From positions 1 to 64,000 of the forward strand of contig JBDOQK010000035.1 of the NCBI GenBank assembly GCA_040437565.1: a DNA stretch of 64,000 bases, read 5' to 3'. Shown piece by piece: positions 53,833 through 64,000 of the stretch (positions are counted from its first letter, which is position 1; each line of letters starts with the position of its first letter). Source of the stretch: Albugo candida (Eukaryota > Oomycota > Peronosporomycetes > Albuginales). The translations under genes were made by a program, and so were the position numbers. The notes beneath the pieces are model-generated. The model did no database searches. It was given only the letters and a program-made list of their open reading frames with translations, and was not told where the DNA came from.

Positions 53833-55745
53833 ATGATTTACACGCCATTGACTACTATCTTCTTTACAATCTCTTTTATCGCCATGTCCTTCCTCATCCG
53901 ATCGATCTATCCGTATCAAAGTACACTTTGGGAAGTTCTGGCAAGATTTTGTGCCAAGATAACTGCTTTTCGGACACGACTTTCATCGTTGGAACATGTG
54001 AGGAACGATACCGAGGCTCAGGAGCCTACAGAGAGTCCAAACTCTTTGATTTCGTTCCACGAAATGCAATCAAAGTCGCAATTATCGACTTGCGATAAAC
54101 AAAGCGATCGACCTCGAGCGTCTTGCGTCCAATGGCTTTTTTTCTGGTTCTTTTTCTACTTGTGGATTTGGTCGGGATTTCGTGCTTTGTATTACATGAC
54201 GTTCTGGTATTATATCGCGTCACGGAACATGAATGATCCTATGCAGCTGCTGACGCAAAGGGAATTGGACTGTCTGGGACATTATGCTCTCTATCGCTCG
54301 AGTGCTTCCAGAATGTGGTTTCTCGTCACCTTACAAGTCCTCTCCCTCGCGTCGCTGTTTGCTGCCGATATGATACTCTTCCCACTCACATACGAGCTCT
54401 CGCGTCTCATACGAAATCGAATGGATCGTGGGCCTGTAAGAGAGACTCGTCAAGTGTTTTTCTACTTTTACTGCGTCCATTCTATTCTGTTTGTATTCCT
54501 TCTGATTCAAGTCATACTCATCCTCGTGCGTCGTCAGTATCAAACGCACGCAGAGAATTGTACTACTGCTGTGTATCTCTTACAGTTTGCTGGATTGACG
54601 TATATGTTGGTGACACTTTTGTACCTGAGAAATCATCGACGAAATTATGAGGTCGTCCAGGGAGCATTCACTTTATCTCCGCTGTACTCGCGCTTGAAAG
54701 TGATGTTGTATGTGCCTCCCATTCGCAGTGATTCTCTCCGCCCTTACAATAACTCTGTAGGCTCACGTACTCGATATTCACGTGTGTGTTCCAAATGTCG
54801 TATATCATCACTCGATATGTTGGGGTCGCGGTGTTGGAGTACATTGGAATCACTTTGGTGTGCTTTAGTATCACTGGCTTGGCTATGGCGATCTGCATGG
54901 GCTGTAGTCAATCGTGCGTGTTGACACTATTACGTCGTTATTTTCCATCGGATGTGCCACAGGATAATGTCGTTCATCCGTTTGGATCGACTCAATTACT
55001 TACGGGCGAACGTGTCGCTGTAAAAGATCAGTGTGTTTTGTTGGAGACCAGAGACTCGATCGATCGAAACACAACGGATTGGGTATGGCCAGTGTTTGTA
55101 TGCACGGATATCGAGTCGTCCAGCCGACTTTGGGGTATTGGAAATGGAGATATTATGCAGGAAGCGACTCGGATACACGATGCGATTATGCGTAATTTGC
55201 TGCCTCGTTTCTGCGGGTATGAGATCGCTACACGAGGCGATGCATTCCAATTAGCTTTTCATTCTATCAAAAATGCAGTGGAGTATTGTCTCACAGTCCA
55301 ATTAGAGTTATTGCATGCGGTATGGCCCCAAGCACTTCACAATTTGATTCCTTCGACGAGAAGAGAGCGTATCGGCACAAGACGGCTTTTATTCTCAGGT
55401 TTGCGCGTACGAATGGGAATTCACGACGCCCACAGCTCGGAAGGTGTTCTAATCAGAGACGTGCATCCTGTCACCGGGAAGACGATGTACACTGGAGTAT
55501 CAGAATCGATTGTGAATGAAGTCACCGATTTGGCGTGCGGAGGTCAAATTCTCATCGCTCAGCGTATTGCGTCGTGGTTGTGCATACACCACTCTGTTGT
55601 ATGTCCTCCTTTCCATTTGATTTGGTCGCGAAGGCATCGAATTATACACACAGACGACGTGGTGTTTAGTGAAGGGTTAGAATTGTATTCTGTGTTACCA
55701 AACTCTTTACAAAAGCGACAAAAGTACTTTGGACGAGCGGAATGA
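53833..55745 (+). CDS. Membrane-bound class III nucleotide cyclase-like protein
   Basis: Two exons (53833-54707 and 54761-55745; 53-bp intron, GTATGT...TGTAG) encode 619 residues. The first half has about six to seven hydrophobic segments (for example FISFIAMSFL-type, WLFFWFFFYLWIW, LFVFLLIQVILIL, YIGITLVCFSITGLAM). The second half (about residues 400-565) is a class III adenylate/guanylate cyclase fold: VFVCTDIESSSRLW with the first metal Asp, TRGDAFQLAF with the second, and LRVRMGIH. In the helix that normally carries the catalytic Asn and Arg, the sequence is YTGVSESIVNEVTDLACGG, where alignment puts Ser and Glu at those two places. The domain thus looks like a C1-type half that needs a partner, or an inactive one. 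The true start may lie further upstream. Confidence 0.78.
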
Positions 55746-55946
55746 AAGACAGTAGCGGTGTGTAGCAGGGACGTAGCTGTTTATTGGGTGTTTGACAGAG
55801 CACAAGTAGTACGAAAGGGAGGAATGGCGACGGATAGAATCCATCCATGGGAGGTGACATATGTGTAATATATCAATGTTAATGGAGTATTCATGTAATA
55901 TCAATAATGATGATATGTTGGTCCTGATCTTCATTCCGCACGATCA

Positions 55947-57962
55947 TTGGTTATGAGCGCCGCAGAAGCCGATACGGGAAAATGGGCCGCAACCTGCTCT
56001 GTTGCTGGAGAAAATGAAGGGAAAACGGGTGCGAACGAACCACCAAGTAAAAACGAATTAAAACGGCGTTTAAAAGCTGAAAAAGCAGCTAAAATAAAGG
56101 CAGAAAAAGCAGCTAAAAAAACAGCAGAAGCACTGAGTAAACCCGCAAACGCTCCATCGAATACAGCGACTCACGCGGACCTGGAAGAAGAATTGGATCC
56201 CACAGCATACTTTTCCAATCGCGAGAAAATGCTTATCGATATGGAGAAAGAAGGAATCAATCCGTATCCCCACAAATTCCATGTTTCCATATCGCTGCCG
56301 GAATTCCACGAGCAATTCAATGGGCTTGAAAATGGCTCTCATCTCGAATCCACGTCGGTCTCTGTTGCAGGAAGACTCCACAGCAAACGCGCGTCAGGTT
56401 CCAAGCTCTTATTTTACGATTTACGCGGCGATGGAGCCAAAATCCAAGTCATGTCGAGTTTAGAGATGTATGAATCTCATCAAAGTTTCCATAAAATCCA
56501 TCAGCTTTTGCGTCGCGGAGACATTGTGGGAATCGAAGGGTACCCTGGAAAATCGAAAAAGGGCGAGCTTTCGATATTTCCGCGTAAAATCACTATTCTG
56601 TCTCCATGTTTGCATATGCTTCCGAAAGCGCATTACGGGCTCAAGTTGCAAGATACGCGATACCGTCAGCGCTATTTGGATCTTATTTTGAACGATGAGA
56701 CACGGAATGTGTTTGAAATACGTGCGAAAATCATCAATTTCATTCGTCATTTCCTCGATACGCGTCGATTTTTGGAAGTGGAAACCCCAATGATGAATAT
56801 GATTGCTGGAGGAGCAACAGCGAAACCATTTGTCACGTATCACAATGACTTGCACATGAATCTGTACATGCGTGTAGCCCCGGAATTGTATCTAAAGCAG
56901 CTGGTAATCGGCGGTTTGGATCGCGTGTATGAAGTAGGCCGCCAATTCCGAAATGAAGGGATCGATCTGACTCATAATCCGGAATTCACAAGCTGTGAAT
57001 TTTATATGGCGTACGCTGATTACAACGATCTGATGACAATGACGGAAGAACTCTTTTCTACAATGGTGAAAGAGATTTCAGGCTCATATCAACTGACCAT
57101 TCAACGAGATCCAAGCGAAGAGCCCATCACAATCGACTTTACGCCTCCATTTCGTCGTATCAAAATGGTGACTGCAGTGGAAGAAGCCACGGGGACCACA
57201 ATCCCAATCAATGACCCGGAAGCGTGTTTACCCGTTCTCGACAGTTTGGTGAAAAAATACGAATTGGATTGTTCTCCTCCGCGATCGATTGCTCGTTTGC
57301 TCGACAAATTGGTGGGTCATTTCATCGAAGATAACAAAGCCAATTGGATTAAACCTTTTTTCATTATGGATCAGCCAGTTTACAATTCACCTCTTGCAAA
57401 GTATCATCGAGAGACTGCGGGGTTGACGGAGCGATTCGAGCTGTTCCTTGCGGGTGCTGAAATCTGTAATGCTTACACAGAGCTCAATAATCCCAAAGTG
57501 CAGAGAGAACGTTTTATCGAACAAACACGACAAGCAGCTGCCGGTGACGATGAAGCACAGCCTCACGATGAAGCATTTTGTACCGCGATGGAATACGGGC
57601 TACCTCCTACCGGTGGATGGGGCTGTGGTATCGATCGACTTGCAATGTTTCTAAGCAACAAATTCAACATCAAAGAAGTTTTATTATTTCCGGCAATGAA
57701 GCCCGACGAACAGCCATCGACGAATGAGAGCAGTGGGGAGTCGGTCTGTGTGTCTGCTACAGGCTCAGTCGATTTAGACGCTTTGGAACGCAGTCTGACG
57801 TCCAGTGCTTTCATCAACGGAGAATCGCCATCTAAAGCCGATATACGCTCTTTTGAATTGGTTCAAGTGATTGAAAACGAGCGATTGAGTAAGTATCCGA
57901 ATGTGCGCAAATGGGTACAGTATGTCGGAGCGTTTCCACGTGAATTACGAGCTGCATGGTGA
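55947..57962 (+). CDS. KARS: Lysyl-tRNA synthetase with C-terminal GST-C-like domain
   Basis: An intronless 671-residue class II synthetase. It has a Lys-rich N-terminal extension (about 30-75) as in cytosolic eukaryotic enzymes, an anticodon-binding OB fold (about 120-230), motif 2 [14 protein letters not shown] (from 334) and motif 3 [14 protein letters not shown] (from 556), and ends its core at LLFPAMKP. It charges tRNA(Lys). Unusually, 70-80 further residues follow; 608-671 read like the GST-C-type N-domain of eEF1B beta: [29 protein letters not shown], then [14 protein letters not shown] (eEF1B: SYIEGYVPSQADVAVFE...LRWYNHI). Such domains hold synthetases together with elongation factors in complexes. 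Confidence 0.92.
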   Translation: MVMSAAEADTGKWAATCSVAGENEGKTGANEPPSKNELKRRLKAEKAAKIKAEKAAKKTAEALSKPANAPSNTATHADLEEELDPTAYFSNREKMLIDMEKEGINPYPHKFHVSISLPEFHEQFNGLENGSHLESTSVSVAGRLHSKRASGSKLLFYDLRGDGAKIQVMSSLEMYESHQSFHKIHQLLRRGDIVGIEGYPGKSKKGELSIFPRKITILSPCLHMLPKAHYGLKLQDTRYRQRYLDLILNDETRNVFEIRAKIINFIRHFLDTRRFLEVETPMMNMIAGGATAKPFVTYHNDLHMNLYMRVAPELYLKQLVIGGLDRVYEVGRQFRNEGIDLTHNPEFTSCEFYMAYADYNDLMTMTEELFSTMVKEISGSYQLTIQRDPSEEPITIDFTPPFRRIKMVTAVEEATGTTIPINDPEACLPVLDSLVKKYELDCSPPRSIARLLDKLVGHFIEDNKANWIKPFFIMDQPVYNSPLAKYHRETAGLTERFELFLAGAEICNAYTELNNPKVQRERFIEQTRQAAAGDDEAQPHDEAFCTAMEYGLPPTGGWGCGIDRLAMFLSNKFNIKEVLLFPAMKPDEQPSTNESSGESVCVSATGSVDLDALERSLTSSAFINGESPSKADIRSFELVQVIENERLSKYPNVRKWVQYVGAFPRELRAAW

Positions 57963-58102
57963 GCGTTCGACAGCTCTTTGAATGCGATACAGAAAGCGTT
58001 GTTGCGAAGCTTAAATGATAGCAATCAAGTTATATTCCGCGAATGAGCGTACAGGATTTTATCTTAAAACCAATCAGATTGCGTATATACTCAATATGCA
58101 AA

Positions 58103-59300
58103 CTATAAAATACAAATTCCATCGCCATTCGTAATCACTATCGTCGAATAACGCGAGTCAGAGTGTGTGGTCGACTGACTGTCGACTGTGTCTCTCGCGT
58201 AAGTCTTTTCCGTTTCCTTTTCAGTGCTTTCCCTTTGATTTCTCACATAAATAACACACAATACAATTGCTGCCAACACTGCAACTCCAATAGCTCCAAC
58301 TGCCGTAATTGTCGATTTTCTCGTCACATTATGCGCACGCTGCACATTCGCTTCCTCAACCGCATTCTCATTCGCTTTTACAGGCTGTTGTTTCGACGTC
58401 AGACGAGTGAGAGTGAGCTTTAAAGCGTCTAACGTCTCAACGGGTTGTGACAATACGCCATTTCTCGCTGTGCTATTGCGACTGCTGTCGTTGTCAGTGA
58501 ATCGGTTCTCTTCACTGAGCGCAATAGGGCGCGAAATGAGCTCATTACCGATAGTACCGCTTCCATTAACTCCAATGTTCTCACTGGAATTCATAGTACT
58601 GTCAGAGACGGATTCGAAGCCCACAGGCGCTCGTGTAGGACTCCATCGATCCGCTGCATTGTATCGGGGCGCAACACTATCGATCACAGGTGCTGCCACA
58701 GCGTCTGCGGCCTTGAGCGTGCTTGCGACCACAGGCGTCAGCGCCTTTGGAAGCACAGGCTTCAGTGTGTTTGCAACCACAGGCGTCAGCGTGTGTGGAA
58801 GCACAGGCTTCAGTGTGTCGGCAACCACAGGCGTCAGCGTGTGTGGAAGCTGAAGAAGTTGTGGGGGAGGTCGTATTGGTGCTTTATCCGTCCTGACAGC
58901 CTGTGGAAGTCTCTGTACAACGCGATTGATGACGGGGGTCACAGGAAGAGGCAATACATCAGACCCAAGAAGCCCACAGTGAAAGCCTCGAAGCCATGCG
59001 ACCAAAANNNNNNNNNNNNNNNNNNNNNNNNNNNNNNNNNNNNNNNNNNNNNNNNNNNNNNNNNNNNNNNNNNNNNNNNNNNNNNNNNNNNNNNNNNNNN
59101 NNNNNNNTGTGTGGAAGCTGAAGAAGTTGTGGGGGAGGTCGTATTGGTGCTTTATCCGTCCTGACAGCCTGTGGAAGTCTCTGTACAACGCGATTGATGA
59201 CGGGGGTCACAGGAAGAGGCAATACATCAGACCCAAGAAGCCCACAGTGAAAGCCTCGAAGCCATGCGACCAAAAGCAGACAACTCGCAATACGCCGCAT
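58103..59300 (-). CDS. Repeat-bearing type I membrane protein, unknown function
   Basis: After collapsing the assembly overlap the frame gives 309 residues. A signal peptide (MRRIASCLLLVAWLRGFHCG) leads a Pro/Val-rich ectodomain with about three 16-residue repeats of the form TLTPVVADTLKPVLPH, then a Ser/Asn-rich stretch with possible N-glycosylation sites. One membrane helix (AVGAIGVAVLAAIVLCVIYV) and a short Ser/Thr-rich tail follow. This layout fits a surface protein with a stalk; function is unknown. The DNA repeats are 48 bp, so unit number may vary between strains. It converges with the lysyl-tRNA synthetase gene, about 140 bp away. Confidence 0.75.
59008..59107. other. Assembly gap with duplicated flank (168 bp)
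   Basis: 100 N. Positions 59108-59275 repeat 58840-59007. The overlap ends inside the 48-bp repeat array, which may be why the contigs were not joined. Confidence 0.95.
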
Positions 59301-59482
59301 CGTTGTATGAAGTTATATTTCAACACTCATATTGCAAAAGTGCATAGCCAAACGCCTTACTCCAATTACTCGCACCATCCGTTTGTCCTCTTTCGTCGAT
59401 ACATCAAACAGTGACGCAACGTTTGTATTGTTCTTATTTATAGACAATTTCTGATCGCAATAGACACCTCTGACGCATAGAG

Positions 59483-60982
59483 CTATTCAAACTCGCGCTG
59501 TATCTCATCCATTGTCTTCCCTGAGGTCTCTGGCAAACAGATGCTAAAGAACGTACCTGCGATCCCCAAAATTGCGACAAATGGAACAAAGCCAAAATCG
59601 CCCAATGCCGATGCGATGTACGGGTACGTGATCCCCACTGCGAGATTACAAAACCAGTTGAGAACGAGGCAAGCTGATTGTGTACTGGCTCGTAGATGTG
59701 TCGGGAAGAGTTCGGCTGTGATGCCCCATACCAAAGGCCCGAGACTGCAGGCAAATGCAGTCACGTAAATGGCTGCAAAGACAATGACGAGGACGCTGAT
59801 TTTGCAACAAAGAGCGATGGTGAGTCCAATGGCAGCCAGAAACATTCCCCACGTTCCCACCAGCATCAGCGGTCTTTTCTTCACCTTTGTGAGCAAGTAG
59901 CCAGTGAAGAATGTCGGGACTGCATTCAACGTATTGATAATCAAATTACCGGCACGAGCGTCACGAAGGCCTGCGCGTTGAAAGATGTTGGAAGAGTAAT
60001 AGAAAACAGCATTGATTCCTGACAATTGCTGAGCTGCCGAACACGCCAATGCGATGCAAAGCTGCCGTTTGTACACTTGCAGGATGCTGGAAATCGGCAT
60101 TTTACGTGTTGGAGACTTGAGCGTTTGCGTGGCCTCACTTCCGACAGGACGGCTTCCCACACTGACATCCATATGTTCGGTCTCGTTATCGGAATGACCG
60201 CTTCCTGACGCGACCCACGACATTGCAGTGGTGACATTCTCGGTCCCAAACAACTTTGCAAGCACCTGATGCGTCTCATAATACCTCGAATTGCCAAGAA
60301 GCCACGACGGGCTTTGTATCAACCACAACGGCCCGAGCGTCAATTGCAGCATTCCCAATACGAATGGAAAGCCTGCATTCAATCGAGCGCCAAATTGGTT
60401 GTCATTAAAGTACATTGTCGCTGCTACAAGCAGAATCCCAGTGACAATCGCACATTGGATGCAAGACGCCAGCGTTCCACGTAAATGAGGTGGCGCTATT
60501 TCGCTCAAATAGCTTCCGAGCACAGCCGTTCCTGTTCCCGACGCAATTCCAGCGATGAATCGACCGATAATAAACATCCAACTATCGAGTGCCAAGGCCT
60601 GAAGTGCAGCACCAAGCATCATGATCGCAGCATTCCACAACAGGGTTTTACGTCGTCCATACGTATCGGCCGGGTATCCCGAGCATACACTTCCAAGCAT
60701 TCCGCCAAGAATCCAAGCATTCACCATAAGTATCCATACAAGCTTGGAATGTCCCGGGAAGAGAACACATGTTCCCGGCTCGATAGGCTTTGTCCGACAC
60801 TTTATATCGTCGTGATACGTTGTGGAATTGAGCTGTGTTGTCGACCATCCAAATTGGAACGCTTGTAGCAGAGCAATTCCAGCAGCGAAATACAAAAGCT
60901 TTCGAGGTCGTACTTGAGCGCTCGGTACGGCAATCCATTCCTCTGAATGTTCCATCCCGCACTCTCGAGGCATTCGTATCAA
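59483..60982 (-). CDS. MFS sugar transporter
   Basis: An intronless 499-residue major facilitator of the sugar porter family with about 12 membrane helices. Family signatures are in place: GRRKT between helices 2 and 3, ASGTGTAVLGSYLSE-type helix 5 region with ISE(I/A)APPHLRG after helix 4, SPSWLLG before the central loop, QQLSGINAVFYYS in helix 7, GPLVWGITAELFPTHLRA after helix 10 and PETSGKTMDEI at the C-terminus. It probably imports hexose by proton symport at the plasma membrane, though the substrate cannot be read. In a plant biotroph it could serve sugar uptake from the host. The N-terminus carries a 30-residue cytosolic stretch before helix 1. Confidence 0.92.
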   Translation of the reverse strand: MIRMPRECGMEHSEEWIAVPSAQVRPRKLLYFAAGIALLQAFQFGWSTTQLNSTTYHDDIKCRTKPIEPGTCVLFPGHSKLVWILMVNAWILGGMLGSVCSGYPADTYGRRKTLLWNAAIMMLGAALQALALDSWMFIIGRFIAGIASGTGTAVLGSYLSEIAPPHLRGTLASCIQCAIVTGILLVAATMYFNDNQFGARLNAGFPFVLGMLQLTLGPLWLIQSPSWLLGNSRYYETHQVLAKLFGTENVTTAMSWVASGSGHSDNETEHMDVSVGSRPVGSEATQTLKSPTRKMPISSILQVYKRQLCIALACSAAQQLSGINAVFYYSSNIFQRAGLRDARAGNLIINTLNAVPTFFTGYLLTKVKKRPLMLVGTWGMFLAAIGLTIALCCKISVLVIVFAAIYVTAFACSLGPLVWGITAELFPTHLRASTQSACLVLNWFCNLAVGITYPYIASALGDFGFVPFVAILGIAGTFFSICLPETSGKTMDEIQREFE

Positions 60983-61108
60983 AACGAGAGGTGAAGAGTG
61001 GCAATGGATCTCATTCTCATTGCGACAAAAACCCGTTGCGTTCGACAGTTGAGGTCTTTATCTTTGTGTTTGTATCAAAGTGTCTCAGTGGACAACCGAC
61101 GAGCATTA

Positions 61109-64000
61109 TCAATTCATTCGACCGACACAATTGGGAGCCCCGCAATCACATCGAAGCGCTTCCTCCTCAATAGGGAATTTATAGTCGTACGTGATCTCTT
61201 CTCCGGCCATAATGTGTCGTTTTGCAAAGATGAGAATTTTCTTCTTATCATTTTCCACAGTCACACTTCGAGCAAACGCTTTTGGATCGCAGGAATGATT
61301 GATGAAGCGTGCGAGATTGCCTGTTGTGGTCGCATCGATGATTGTTGTGGCATCCAAACGGAATAAATAACAGCTTCCAACGCCCATTTCTTCATACAGC
61401 GCTTCCCTCACATCCGCTACTTGCTGGGAAATCAATTCCCCTTGATACTCGACGATTGCTTGACCCTCACTGAGCGCTTCTTTCGTGAACAGACCGTACC
61501 CGTGGATCGCCGATTTGCATACTTGGAGACGATCTTCAAATGGTCGACGTCGAAGTTCGCGGTATTGCATTGCCATTGGAAGATGTTCGATATCCATCAT
61601 CACGCCAGAGCCTGAGGCTGATGCTGTTGCTTGTGGTATAGCATTCGAACTCGCTTGGATCGCGCCTGCATGGACAATGAGTTTATCTGACGCCAATGTC
61701 GTCTGTTTTGCTCCAAAAGAGCGTGAAACGTGTGCATGAGCGCCTGCGTGTTTCCCTCCAGTGACAGCTAATCCATCCGTTCGAGCAGCGCCTGTGGATG
61801 ACAATGCTCGATGCTCCAGTGAGAAAAGTGTTTGGACCATATCCATTGCGCTTTTCATTGCCGTCGATGTCGGTAACACATATGCAAATTCGTACAATTT
61901 GGAATTTACTTTGGGTGCCCAAAATCGATGACTTGGAATCGCAGTTGTCGCTGCGGATGGAAGCATTTCAATCTCACGGGCGATTTCACGTCGTCCAAAT
62001 CCGAAAAACTCGTCTCCACGCAGTCGATACGTTTTCCCAATGCGTTTGTACAGCTGTTCCACAGCATGTTGCGCGGAAAACGCCTCGATACGACAGGTGG
62101 GATCATCGGATGGTACCATTACAAACAGCGGTCGGAGGAGTGCCTGAGGCTCTTTATCGGCGTGTGGACGGATCGTGCATTCATACAGACATCGCTTGTA
62201 CGGCGTACTGCTCCAAAAGATGCGCGTGCTTCGAAATCCAAGCGGGAAAATGGATGTTTCCGAGTGGAAATTCGGATTTCCAATGACAATGTTTCCGAGT
62301 NNNNNNNNNNNNNNNNNNNNNNNNNNNNNNNNNNNNNNNNNNNNNNNNNNNNNNNNNNNNNNNNNNNNNNNNNNNNNNNNNNNNNNNNNNNNNNNNNNNN
62401 TTTGGAATTTACTTTGGGTGCCCAAAATCGATGACTTGGAATCGCAGTTGTCGCTGCGGATGGAAGCATTTCAATCTCACGGGCGATTTCACGTCGTCCA
62501 AATCCGAAAAACTCGTCTCCACGCAGTCGATACGTTTTCCCAATGCGTTTGTACAGCTGTTCCACAGCATGTTGCGCGGAAAACGCCTCGATACGACAGG
62601 TGGGATCATCGGATGGTACCATTACAAACAGCGGTCGGAGGAGTGCCTGAGGCTCTTTATCGGCGTGTGGACGGATCGTGCATTCATACAGACATCGCTT
62701 GTACGGCGTACTGCTCCAAAAGATGCGCGTGCTTCGAAATCCAAGCGGGAAAATGGATGTTTCCGAGTGGAAATTCGGATTTCCAATGACAATGTTTCCG
62801 AGTGAGTGAACAGTAAGTGTTCCAATGCGATAACAAATCGTTTGCGTGGTGTAAAGCGTTTGTAGAATCTGTTTGGAATCGATGGTCGTCGGGTACACTG
62901 CCGAATCCATTCGCACTTTACCGATCTCCGCATTTGGATCCACGCGATTGCCAACGCACGCTTCCGCATGCGTCGATTCCGGGCACCATACATTCCACGC
63001 GGAAGAGAAGACACAGCCGGCGCGTACAGCACATGGAAAATGGTACTGACGAGGACATCGGGTCGCTGCACAGACAATAGAGGCGCCAGTGTGTCCACAG
63101 ACTTGACATCGATTGTGTCGACTTTTACTTCGCGCGTGGGCACACTTTACAATGAGTCTCAGAATCGGATCGTACGAAGTTCCATGGGCCCATAACGCGC
63201 AAAACAAATGCGTCCAAAGCTCCACATCCGCGAGGTACAAAAGCCTTCCACAAGTCGATTCATCGCCGATACGCGCACACAACGCACAAGCGCGTGTTTC
63301 CACACACGACAGCGGAGCAATATGTCGTTCAGGCTCTTTGGGTACGTTTTTACGAGCAGATCGACGTGCATACTGACTTTTGATCATTTGGATATCATTT
63401 TCAAGTGATAGAGCGATTTCTTTGGAACGTAATGCGTCGAGAACGTCCGAGGAGAGGTTCCGATTCGTAGGCTTTCGATCGACTGGAATTCCGAGCACAT
63501 GTAACACCACAGGTGTGAGCGGTGGATGGCCGTACAAAAGACGCGCACACGCAATCAATGCCGCACAACTGGCAGCTTGTGAGACGATTGTGGCCATCGC
63601 ATCGGGCGGATGTGCTTGTAATCCATGCAACGAGTACACTTGCTCGTGTTTCCGCGTCTTTCGACGTTCGGAAGCACGAGGACCACGTGCGTATCGTTTG
63701 AATCGAATGTATCGACTCGCTTTGGCGTAAAGCCATTGCGGTACCCGATGAATCGCGCGTTGCGTGGTGTTCTCCAATGCGAGTTTTGTGAGACATTGCT
63801 CGCCGAGACGAAGAATGTACAGGTAGATCGCGATATGAGCCTGACAGTGTTTCCATCGACGCATACGAGCGACCTGTTCTCTGGCGTGTTTCCATTGCGT
63901 GTGGCAGGATCGACGGATTGCTTGGGTGTCTGCGACAGCAACAGAGAGTTTCCAACGCTTTCTCTGTTCCTCCAGCGAGCCATTGGGTGCATTTAAATGC
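61109..64000 (-). CDS. Trithorax/MLL-type histone H3K4 methyltransferase (5' end beyond window)
   Basis: After collapsing the overlap at 62301-62400 the minus-strand frame runs open from the right edge to 61109. It gives at least 750 residues from an internal Met at 63864, with more upstream. Domains in order: an extended PHD (CALCARIGDES ... CQVCGHTGASIVC ... CPRQYHFPCA, about 63290-62990), FYRN (IGTLTVHSLGN ... FPLGFRSTRIFWS), FYRC (AVEQLYKRIG ... GDEFFGFG), a Gly/Ala/Ser-rich linker, and the SET domain near 61530-61150 (SAIHGYGLF, ARFINHSCDPKA, EEITYDYKF) with a post-SET CDCGAPNCVG. ePHD-FYRN-FYRC-SET is the trithorax/ATX layout for H3 lysine 4 methylation in the nucleus. The catalytic NHSC and Tyr residues are present, so it looks active. 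Confidence 0.93.
62301..62400. other. Assembly gap with duplicated flank (403 bp)
   Basis: 100 N. Positions 62401-62803 repeat 61898-62300, doubling the FYRN-FYRC part of the SET gene. Confidence 0.95.

Noticed and set aside
1-64000. CRISPR arrays, operons or bacterial-type promoters
   Set aside because: No spaced short repeats were found, and introns and gene types show the DNA is eukaryotic.

Overview
The window looks like nuclear DNA of a compact eukaryotic microbe, most likely an oomycete and plausibly a white-rust (Albugo-type) obligate biotroph. This rests on short GT-AG introns of about 53-67 bp, many intronless genes, mixed retrotransposon and Mutator-like relics, a TTTAGGG-type interstitial motif, and a eukaryotic gene set (Prp24/SART3, Rab5-type GTPase, tubby, ePHD-FYR-SET, PHD-bromodomain). 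The genus is an inference; nothing in the window names it.

Layout. About 1-29.3 kb is AT-rich transposon graveyard: a broken Ty3/gypsy relic (3.6-9.5 kb), one diverged minus-strand host-like gene (11.9-15 kb), a DDE DNA-transposon relic (15.7-17.4 kb), a 1.3-kb element with long inverted repeats (17.95-19.28 kb), a FAR1/MULE transposase relic (19.5-21.4 kb), a broken Ty1/copia relic (21.6-26.15 kb) carrying a complete tRNA-derived SINE with a 16-bp target duplication, and a Mutator-like element with ~140-bp inverted repeats (26.16-29.30 kb). From 29.6 kb on the window is gene-dense: a small unknown gene, a PHD-bromodomain chromatin reader, a tubby protein, a Rab5-like GTPase, a Prp24/SART3 spliceosome recycling factor, a dysbindin-like protein, a mitochondrial EttA-type ABC-F ATPase, a tryptophan synthase beta pseudogene, a secreted protein, a membrane-bound class III nucleotide cyclase, lysyl-tRNA synthetase with an added GST-C-like domain, a repeat-bearing type I membrane protein, an MFS sugar transporter and a trithorax-type SET protein that runs off the right edge.

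A technical feature dominates interpretation: all 13 N runs are exactly 100 bases, and at 11 of them the sequence after the gap repeats the sequence before it (65 to 2303 bp). These are unmerged overlapping contig ends, not gaps of unknown sequence, and they add about 5.1 kb of false duplication. They split or double the PHD-bromodomain, dysbindin, type I membrane and SET genes. Collapsing each overlap restores continuous frames, so gene models here should be read after collapsing.

The genes do not form an operon-like pathway. The points most worth following are the decayed trpB (possible loss of a tryptophan synthesis step in a biotroph), the lysyl-tRNA synthetase fusion, the cyclase that keeps metal-binding aspartates but has lost the catalytic Asn/Arg pair, the SINE family, and the long-inverted-repeat element with a doubled terminus.
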